Of a stretch of 64,000 bases of DNA, positions 1 through 7,115 are shown one piece after another. The notes under the pieces were generated by a model, which saw nothing but the letters and a program-made list of their open reading frames with translations, made no database searches and was not told the origin of the DNA. Source of the stretch: JBBRCE01 sp038205115 (GTDB taxonomy: Bacteria > Planctomycetota > Planctomycetia > Pirellulales > JBBRCE01); assembly GCA_038205115.1 (NCBI GenBank), contig JBBRCE010000025.1, forward strand, positions 1 through 64,000, read 5' to 3'. Within the stretch, counting starts at the first letter, position 1. The number at the start of each line of letters is the position of its first letter. A program made the position numbers and the translations under genes.

Positions 1-169
1 GCCATCCGCCGCTTGATCATTGCATTCACTCGAAATCCTCCTTGAGTTGCGGAACATAGTCTTTCAACAACCATGTAACCCCGCAAATCACCGGCGGATT
101 TCGAGTTTTTTTACGCAACCTCAAAAAGTACCAAACGGATACGCTTGGTTAAGGTCTAGAGACACAGGC

Positions 170-470
170 GGTTTTGCCGACACGTATTCGTTGCATGATC
201 CTCACCGCCTCAAATCCCTATTGGCCACCAGCGGCGGGGCAAATCACTACGCCAATCTCGACCGCTTCGGCCCGGTGATCAAAGGTCTGTAGATCGATTA
301 GGACGATGGCGGCACAGTGCTGGACCAAATCCAGTACGCTATGATCGCCTCGGCAATCGATCGTGGCGATACAATGTCGTCGCTCATACGATTAGCGATG
401 ACTTTGATGAGCAATATTCTTACGACGGTTTAAATTGTTGACCACGTCCGGATGATAGTGGCAATACGAC
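170..470 (+). pseudogene. Decayed RHS-repeat protein remnant
   Basis: Three fragments in successive frames rebuild a typical planctomycete RHS/YD-repeat segment. The first reads ANHYANLDRFG (about 236-268), followed by two in-frame TAG codons and then DDGGTVLDQIQY. The second, in another frame, reads YDRLGNRSWRYN from 340 and runs to YSYDGL at 421-432. A third frame continues LLTT from 435. RHS proteins are large secreted or toxin-delivery shells; only about 90 residues of repeat survive here. No start, signal peptide or toxin tip is visible, and the window edge may cut off more of it. The two stops plus at least two frameshifts make it non-coding today. Confidence 0.7.
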
Positions 471-825
471 TTGTATGAGGCGGAAAAAAGCAACTGCCGC
501 GGAAAAACTTTCCGCATTCGAACATGCTCAATTTCGAGATGCGCCGTACGGAGCCGACCGGTCGATAGCGGTTTCAATCGCTATGCTTGATTAGTTCGTT
601 ATCGAGCCGGGCGGCAAGCCGACGAGGGCGCTTGCGCGATTGTGTCGCACTTCCCGCGGCCAGCGTCAAGTTTGCCTAGCCGGTACAGGCCGGAATAACC
701 GGACAAACTCACACCACCGGACATTTACCGCCACCGTTGCATTTTACCAACGCGGCGGTCCGATCTCTTCTTTGCCGACAAGCGGCAGAGCAGTTCGATC
801 AAGTTCCATACCTGGGAGTTTGCAC
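471..825. other. Intergenic stretch without a supported gene
   Basis: No open frame here has a believable start or a recognisable protein. The first 120 bases may be further decayed tail of the RHS remnant. A GGGAG ribosome binding site at 814-818 belongs to the following small gene. Confidence 0.4.
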
Positions 826-1167
826 GTGGCCAAAGTCAAGCCAACCGAAGTCAAAGTTGATCTGGACCGTCGTGCTGAGGGCCGCCGTGAAAAAGGTGAT
901 CGCCGCGAAAAAAGCGAACCGGTGCCGGTCGAACGTCGTGCCTTGGAACGTCGGGCTAAAGTTAGCCGCCGCCGGCAAATTGATCCCACGACCTGCGAGC
1001 GCGATTATACCGACGACGAACTGGAATTCATGCAAGCCCTGAATGATTACAAGCGCACCAGCGGCCGCATGTTTCCCACCTGCAGCGAAGTACTGGAAGT
1101 GCTGAAGAAAATCGGTTACCAAAGAGTCGCGCCAGCCGCCGATAGCCAACAGGCCATCGACGCTTAG
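826..1167 (+). CDS. Small conserved hypothetical protein, arginine-rich N-terminus
   Basis: A 113-residue soluble protein. I chose GTG at 826 because GGGAG lies seven bases upstream and the protein then starts MAKVKPTEVKVDLDRR; the frame extends further upstream without a better signal. The N-terminal half (about residues 10-55) is highly charged, with many RR pairs, and could bind nucleic acid. The C-terminal half (about 65-100) holds a compact segment, LEFMQALNDYKR...FPTCSEVLEVLKKIGYQ, which looks like a small helical domain of a kind I associate with planctomycete proteins of unknown function. No catalytic motif is visible. It stands alone, convergent with the ABC transporter gene. Confidence 0.65.
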   Translation: MAKVKPTEVKVDLDRRAEGRREKGDRREKSEPVPVERRALERRAKVSRRRQIDPTTCERDYTDDELEFMQALNDYKRTSGRMFPTCSEVLEVLKKIGYQRVAPAADSQQAIDA

Positions 1168-1250
1168 TCTGCTGAGCATGCGTTGCGGTCGTCGGGCTGC
1201 ACGTCTCCAGCGTCGCTGTTAGCGCTGGCGCCGCCGGTTAACATCGCTCG

Positions 1251-3332
1251 CTAGAAATCAAAGCTCTCAATGTTCTGTTTGGTAAACGAAAACGGTTTAC
1301 CGAGCAGGATATTGTCGTCGGCGATTTCGATTTTGCCCAACCGGCCGGCGTCGATTTGCTTATCGCCCGGCTTCAGCCGCCCGGCATGCAATTCGTTGGC
1401 CGACCAAACGGTCAGGTAGCCCAGATCCATTGTGTTCCAAAGGATCACGGTGTCGGTAATGCCTTGCTTGACGTACATTTTGTTTTCGTTGGGCAAGCCA
1501 AGACCTACGACTTTGACATCGTCGCGACCGGTTTGCTTGACGGCTTCGGCCGCGCCTGGCACGGCTGGCGAGCAAATGGCCATCAGCAGTTTGATTTTGG
1601 GATTTGCCGCCATAATGGTTTTGGCTTGCTTGAAGGCCTGATCTTGCTGGTCGTCGCAGGCGTAAGCCTTGGCGGGGACGATGTTGGGGTACTTGGCGGC
1701 ACGACGAATTTCGATCTGCTCTTTCCATTCGTTTTGATTCGCCGCGGTGAGCGACGCGGCAATGATGGCAAACTCGCCTTCTTCGTGCATCACGCGGGCG
1801 GCGTTATCCATCAGCGCTTCACCAATGCCTTGCGGCGTGGCCTGATTGACGAAGAAGTCGCGCGCGTCGGGTTCGGCGTCCGAATCCCAGGTGACCACAT
1901 GGATTCCGGCCGCCCGCGCTTTGCGGAGCGCGGACGAAATGCCGCCGCGATTTTCGACGGCCACGGCAATCACGTCCACGCGTCGCGTGATCCAATTTTC
2001 GATGATCTTGGTTTGCTCGGCCGGATCGGTTTCCGTGGGGCCATCCCAAATCAAATTCACGTTGAGCGCCTGGGCGGCTTCTTCCGCGCCTTTCCGACAG
2101 GCGATGAAATAACCGTTGCCCTTGCTCTTAGGCATCATCGCCAGCGTCAGCGGTTTGCCAATTGGCGCGGGCGGCGATGTTGATGCTGACGGATTGGTGG
2201 ATCTCGCGGTTGCCGCTGCCGTGGGCGAGCGCAGGCTGCTGAACAGCAGCCAATTACTGCCGGCAATCAGGCCGGCGCCCAACAAAATCACCGCGGCCAA
2301 AACGGCTACCTGTGAATTCTTCATTTCGAACTCCTCCGAAGTCGCGCGCGGTGGTGTGATATATTTCGATTTTAGCCGCAATCCGTCCAGGCCGACGGTC
2401 GCCAGCAGCAGAATTCCGGTCACGATGCCGGCCAGTTCCGACGGCAAATCCGAAAGCGTCAGTCCAGTTTTCAGCACGGCAATCACCAGCAGGCCGAGCA
2501 CCGTGCCGTGCACCGTGCCGCGCCCGCCAAAAATCGACGTGCCGCCCAGCACCACGGCGGCAATGGCCAGCAGTTCGTAGCCGGTGCCGGCGTCGCTCTT
2601 GGCCTGATTGACGTGCGCCACGTAGATCACGGCCGCCAGGCTGGAAATCAAACCTGACAAAACGTAGACCAGCATCAATCGTTGGCGGACCGGAATGCCG
2701 GCGTATCTCGCGCCGGCGGGCGAATAACCAATTGCCACCAGACTTCGCCCCAGCGTGGTGCGGTGCTGCAGCATCCAAAACGCGGCAATCACCAGCACAA
2801 AAATCGGCAGTTGGCAGGGCACGATGCCCAGGATCGATCCTTGCCCGAGTTGCACAAACCAGTTGGGAAAATGCCCAAACGTATCGGTGCCGCCGGTGAT
2901 GCCCACGGCCAATCCGCGGAACAGCGAAAACGTGCCGAGCGTGACAATCAATGGCGGCAAACGCAACCGGGTGACTAGCAACCCATTAAGCGCGCCGCAC
3001 ATTGCACCCAGCAGCAGCGTGGCCGCGATGGCCAGCGGCAGCGGGACATGCCAATCGCGATACATCAGGCCGAGCATTACGGCCGACAGCCCTAGCAGCG
3101 AACCGACAGACAGATCGATTCCGCCGCCGATCACCAGCGGTGTGAGCGCTACCGCCAGCAGGCCAATTTCGACGCTTAATCCCAGCAGCCGAAACGCATT
3201 TTCGGCGGTGAAGAAATTGTGCCCAATCACCGCGAATAGCGCAATCTCGCCCAGCAGCACCAGCAGCAACGTGAGCTGCGCGCGGGACTCGCGAGAAATC
3301 TCGTTGGATGAAGGCGTTGCCGAAGCGGTCAT
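1251..3332 (-). CDS. Sugar ABC transporter permease fused to RhaS/LsrB-like substrate-binding protein
   Basis: A 693-residue fusion. Residues about 20-320 are a polytopic RbsC-type permease (BPD_transp_2), with GGGIDLSVGS and a run of hydrophobic segments. After a cytoplasmic tail comes a hydrophobic segment (about 342-362), a Ser/Thr/Pro/Ala linker, then a periplasmic binding domain (about 385-693) of the RhaS/LsrB group, with MPKSKGNGYF, TWDSD and a C-terminal NIESFDF. The Lys and Asp positions used by LsrB are kept, but the Pro/Ala part of its autoinducer site is not, so rhamnose or another sugar fits better. The ATPase subunit is not next to it in this window. An internal ATG with its own ribosome binding site is listed separately. 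Confidence 0.85.
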   Translation of the reverse strand: MTASATPSSNEISRESRAQLTLLLVLLGEIALFAVIGHNFFTAENAFRLLGLSVEIGLLAVALTPLVIGGGIDLSVGSLLGLSAVMLGLMYRDWHVPLPLAIAATLLLGAMCGALNGLLVTRLRLPPLIVTLGTFSLFRGLAVGITGGTDTFGHFPNWFVQLGQGSILGIVPCQLPIFVLVIAAFWMLQHRTTLGRSLVAIGYSPAGARYAGIPVRQRLMLVYVLSGLISSLAAVIYVAHVNQAKSDAGTGYELLAIAAVVLGGTSIFGGRGTVHGTVLGLLVIAVLKTGLTLSDLPSELAGIVTGILLLATVGLDGLRLKSKYITPPRATSEEFEMKNSQVAVLAAVILLGAGLIAGSNWLLFSSLRSPTAAATARSTNPSASTSPPAPIGKPLTLAMMPKSKGNGYFIACRKGAEEAAQALNVNLIWDGPTETDPAEQTKIIENWITRRVDVIAVAVENRGGISSALRKARAAGIHVVTWDSDAEPDARDFFVNQATPQGIGEALMDNAARVMHEEGEFAIIAASLTAANQNEWKEQIEIRRAAKYPNIVPAKAYACDDQQDQAFKQAKTIMAANPKIKLLMAICSPAVPGAAEAVKQTGRDDVKVVGLGLPNENKMYVKQGITDTVILWNTMDLGYLTVWSANELHAGRLKPGDKQIDAGRLGKIEIADDNILLGKPFSFTKQNIESFDF
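2322..2337 (-). promoter_or_regulatory. Internal Shine-Dalgarno and ATG at the permease/binding-protein junction
   Basis: On the minus strand GGAGGAG (2337-2331) sits six bases before an in-frame ATG (2324-2322, residue 337 of the fusion). Starting there would give a 357-residue binding protein whose first 25 or so residues, MKNSQVAVLAAVILLG onward, look like a signal peptide or membrane anchor. The site suggests that a separate binding-protein gene became joined in frame to the permease and may still be initiated independently. Confidence 0.6.
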
Positions 3333-3546
3333 GGCGGACGATGATTTGAGTGTGCGGCAAGCGAGCCGTTAAGACACTGGCTGCAGAAGAGTTGGGACTC
3401 GACGCAGAGTTTATGGCATCGGCCGCCAGAAGTCCAGAAATTGGCACTTCGTATCGCGTCGCCCGGGCATGGACCTAAGCTCGCGCGGACGCGACAATAG
3501 TCTCCGAAGTCGAAGCGGTTGCACGCAAATTGAATTGAGGTCTGAA

Positions 3547-5427
3547 ATGGAGTTTGTCGATCGGATTCTTAACCGACTTGTCGATTTGATGCGGGCGGGG
3601 CGTTTCGTCGAACTCGAAACCGAAGGCTTGGAATTCAAGCCGGTGCCGGCGACAGGTGCCGAGTGGAAATAATGCCACAAAAGCGTGAACGCCTTTCTCA
3701 ACACGCGCGGCGGCATTATGATCTTGGGCGTCAAGGAACAAGGCTCTGGCGGCGATCGCCGTTACGTGCTGAGCGGTTGGCGCGCCGAGGCCGAGCCAAA
3801 GCTCAAGGAATTTCGCACGCTGTTTACCGACCGAAACTTGGTTGGGCAAGACTTATCCGATTGCTTCCCGCCCGAACAACTTCGCGATATTCCTGGCGGG
3901 CGCGTGGCCGTGATTTACGTCGATGAGCTGTCTGCTGATCGAAAGTTTGTGTTTTATGAAGGCGCGGCTTATCAGCGAATCTTTACCGGCGATCATAAAC
4001 TTTCCGAAGATGCGGTCGAGGCCCAAGAAGAATTCAAGCTGGCCGCCGTTAACGCGCGAGAACTTCAGCCCGTGCCTGGATTGACCATCGCTGATTTGGA
4101 CTTGGCCCGGCTGAATCAATTTATCTTTCAACTTAATCAACCAACACCGATCGAGACCATGAAGTCCGATCTCGCCGTGGCACGGCCTTTTTTGGAACGG
4201 CGCAACTTTCTTAGAGCCGATACCGTGACCGTGCTCGGCGCGCTGGTCTGCGCGAAATACCCTGGCGACTATCTGGGTTTCCGCAGTCACGTACACGGTT
4301 ACGTCGATGCGTCAAATCTGTCCAGCGCGGACGAGCGAGAATCAATGCCGATTGTCGACGATAAACAGGATTATGTCGACAACGTGCTGCAGTTGATGGA
4401 AGCCAGCTTAGGCTATCTGCTGAGAAACATCAGAGTCGGAATCACCGCCGAGCACGGCGGCACCAGCCATCCGCAATATCCCACGGCGCTGTTGCGCGAA
4501 ATGGTCAACAATGCGCTCACGCATCGGGATTATGCCTTGGATCGACAGGTCATTCTAACCATTAATCCCGGCATTCAATTGACGATCTGCAATCCCGGCG
4601 CATTCAAGCCAACGCTGTTGATTGAATCGCTCGACGGCGTTCCCGTGCGAAGAATTGTGCCAGAAGCCAAGCCACGCAATCCAAAATTGGCGGATATCCT
4701 CCGTGTCTTTCGCAAATGGGAGGGCCGCGGCATCGGCATGGCGACTTTGGTCAACTTGTGCCTGGAAAATCGAATTGACGTCCCCTATTACCGATTGCTG
4801 TCCGAGGAAGTTTGCTTATGTTTACCGACGGGCAAGTTGCTGGACCAGCGGATGTTGAAATTATTTGGATCGTTCGATCGGTACATCGCCGAAAAATTTG
4901 GCGACAACGAGTTTACAACCGAGCATAAACGTGTCCTAGCCTATGTCATCAAGTCGGAATGGGCGAACGAAAAACTTCGCTACACGATTTTATTGACGGC
5001 CGACAACAACCATTTTGGTGCTCTGATCGCACTGGAAAAGGCCGGGTTGATTGCGCATCATCCCGCCAGTTCGGCAGTTCGGCCCGTCTATATCGCAGAC
5101 CGAGGGTTGATGCGAACGGATTATTACCCCGAGTTGCGTACGATTTTCGGAAACGAGTTAACCGGCCTTAGTCCACTGATGAAGCGCATTCTCAGTACGG
5201 TTTATCAGTTCAATCAGCACAGCGCCGCGGAAACAGTGAGCGCGAAGCGAACGACGTATTCGCTATGGTACGGCGCGGAACAGAGGTCGCCAAGCTTAGA
5301 AAGCCTCGACGCTTTTTACCGCGAAGTCCGCCGGGCGTTTGCCAAGCTGGAAAACCTCGAACTCGTCCAGCGCGATGTCACCACGCGCAAATATCGACTT
5401 GCCACCCGAGCGCGTCCATCCGTCTGA
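3547..5427 (+). pseudogene. Schlafen/AlbA_2-type ATP-binding regulator interrupted by an in-frame TAA
   Basis: The gene starts at ATG 3547 after GAGG at 3537-3540. It runs 41 codons to TAA at 3670-3672 and then continues in the same frame to 5427. The upstream piece carries the ELETEGLEFK part of the AlbA_2 fold and the downstream piece carries its partner motif NAFLNTRGGIMILGV, so the stop falls inside one domain. The downstream part (580 residues if started at GTG 3685) also has the conserved block TALLREMVNNALTHRDY and a C-terminal winged-helix-like region. The family contains transcriptional regulators and stress or defence proteins. It may be a recent pseudogene, a sequencing error, or depend on readthrough or reinitiation. 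Confidence 0.7.
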
Positions 5428-5461
5428 TTCGGTCGGTGAATTCAGCTCATCGAAACGGAGC

Positions 5462-6988
5462 TTATTTCTTGGGAATCTGATTCAACGTGTAATACGCCTG
5501 CGGGTGCAAGAGCGGCGCGCCGGCTTCGGAGCGGACGCCGTCGAATTTGAGGTCGTGGACATGACCTTCCACCAGGCCTTTGACTTTCAGATGCACCGAC
5601 TTCGCATCGGCCGACACCAAGGCTTCTTCGATCACCGGCGTCGTGAAATCGACTTCCGGACTGCCGTATTCTTTTTGAAAGATGTAGCAGAACGTCCGCA
5701 TCGCATACGATGTGACGTTGCCAGCGGTTGCCGGATCGACCGGTTCGGTAAAGGTCAACTCGAAGCCGTCGGGCTTGGCTTTCATCTCTTTGACTTCAAA
5801 CGGCGTCTTGCCGGTCCAGACCAGCCGCTCCAGGGCGAACGGCTTGTTGCCGCGCGCGCCCCAACCACGGTTGGTGCCGCCAACAATCAGCGAACCGTCC
5901 GGCGCTTGCAGCACCGGCAGATTGCCCGAGCCGAATCCTTCGCGGAACGGGTAACACGCGCCTTGATAGACGCCGTTGACCTCTTCCAGCGAGGTGCGCA
6001 TCAAGGTGCTGTAAGTTTGATCGCCGGTGAAAAGTTGATCGCTGAACGGACCGAATTTACCGCCCGAAACATCCGTGGCAAAGCCGCTGGCCGACTGCCC
6101 CATCATCTTATAGGGGTAAAGCACGGCCGGTGGTACGAACTGCGGAATGCGTTTGGCCTCGATTGCAATCCGGCTGCCGGTGACCGGGTCCAGCGGGCGC
6201 GGACCAATGGCGTCGGTAAGCGAGTACCATTTGTTGCCATCGGGATGTCCCTGAAAACTGCCAGGCTTGAGATGTTTGAGGCAACAGGCGCCGTTCCACG
6301 GGCCTTGGTTGTCGGTAAAGAACATCTCGCCCTTGGAGTCCATGCCCATGCCGCCGGGCGAACGCAGTCCGCTGCAGGTGGGAATCATTTTGCCGTCGGG
6401 CGTGATGCGCATGCACCAGCCGCGATATTTGCTTTCGCTGGTGAACGAACCGGTCAGGCAGAGCGCCACCCACAAGTCGCCGTGGCGGTCGAACTTGGAA
6501 CCGAAGGCGTATTCATGATAATTGCCATTGATGCCCCAGTCGTCGTTGACGGTTTCGAAGATATCTGCCCGGCCATCGCCATCGGTGTCTTTCATGCGCG
6601 TCACTTCACAGCGCTGCACGCAATACAGCCAGCCATCTTTCTGTGCCAAACCGAGCACTTCGTGCAACCCACTGGCGTACAGTTTGAAGGTGGCCTTGGA
6701 CGGATCTTCGTTGAGTGCATCTTCAATCAGATAGATTTCACCACGACGCGTGGAAACCGCCAGCTTACCGTCGGGCAGCCATTCCAGCGCGCCGGCTTCG
6801 AGCACCACGCCCGGCGGAATGGTGTACGTTAAGATTTTGTAATAGTCCTGCTCGGCCGTGTTTGGGGGCGACTTAATCCGCGGCGCCGCAAAACCGGTTG
6901 CACACAGCGGCACACTGAGCAGCAATGCCGTGGCCAGCAAGACACCTGCCGGTTTGCAGCGCGGCAGCGATCGAAGTAAATGCATCAT
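5462..6988 (-). CDS. Secreted beta-propeller protein, DUF7133/sorbosone-dehydrogenase-like
   Basis: A 508-residue secreted protein. GAGGAAA precedes the ATG at 6988, and residues 1-35 form a signal peptide ending near GFAAP. The body has propeller-type blades: GALEWLPDGKLAVSTRRGEIY, KDTDGDGRADIFETV, YAFGSKFDRHGDLWVAL and GGMGMDSKGEMFFTDNQGPWN. Known relatives are planctomycete secreted proteins related to PQQ-dependent glucose/sorbosone dehydrogenases, usually encoded with c-type cytochromes. That is the case here: it follows the five-haem cytochrome gene by 127 bases on the same strand. I infer periplasmic substrate oxidation feeding electrons to the cytochrome; substrate and cofactor cannot be read from the sequence. 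Confidence 0.75.
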   Translation of the reverse strand: MMHLLRSLPRCKPAGVLLATALLLSVPLCATGFAAPRIKSPPNTAEQDYYKILTYTIPPGVVLEAGALEWLPDGKLAVSTRRGEIYLIEDALNEDPSKATFKLYASGLHEVLGLAQKDGWLYCVQRCEVTRMKDTDGDGRADIFETVNDDWGINGNYHEYAFGSKFDRHGDLWVALCLTGSFTSESKYRGWCMRITPDGKMIPTCSGLRSPGGMGMDSKGEMFFTDNQGPWNGACCLKHLKPGSFQGHPDGNKWYSLTDAIGPRPLDPVTGSRIAIEAKRIPQFVPPAVLYPYKMMGQSASGFATDVSGGKFGPFSDQLFTGDQTYSTLMRTSLEEVNGVYQGACYPFREGFGSGNLPVLQAPDGSLIVGGTNRGWGARGNKPFALERLVWTGKTPFEVKEMKAKPDGFELTFTEPVDPATAGNVTSYAMRTFCYIFQKEYGSPEVDFTTPVIEEALVSADAKSVHLKVKGLVEGHVHDLKFDGVRSEAGAPLLHPQAYYTLNQIPKK

Positions 6989-7115
6989 GGTCAGTTTCCT
7001 CGGAGTATTGCCGGCAGCAGCAGGAAAAATCAGTAATGAAAATCGGCATCAATCAAATCGATTCAAAATCTGCGTCGGCCAGTGAATCCATTGCCTGGCG
7101 ACCACAAAGGCAACA

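Noticed and set aside
20..292. A 90-codon gene at the window start
   Set aside because: Its second half is an RHS-repeat fragment that continues in other frames after the stop, so it is part of a pseudogene and not an intact small gene.
1251..2324. LsrB-type autoinducer-2 receptor
   Set aside because: Overall similarity is clear and Lys/Asp positions match, but the Asp-Gln and Pro-Ala positions of the AI-2 site do not, and no lsr genes are near. A sugar receptor is more likely.
5339..6832. Long plus-strand open frame of 497 codons
   Set aside because: It lies antisense to the beta-propeller gene, has no recognisable domain or signal peptide, and arises from biased codon use in the real gene.
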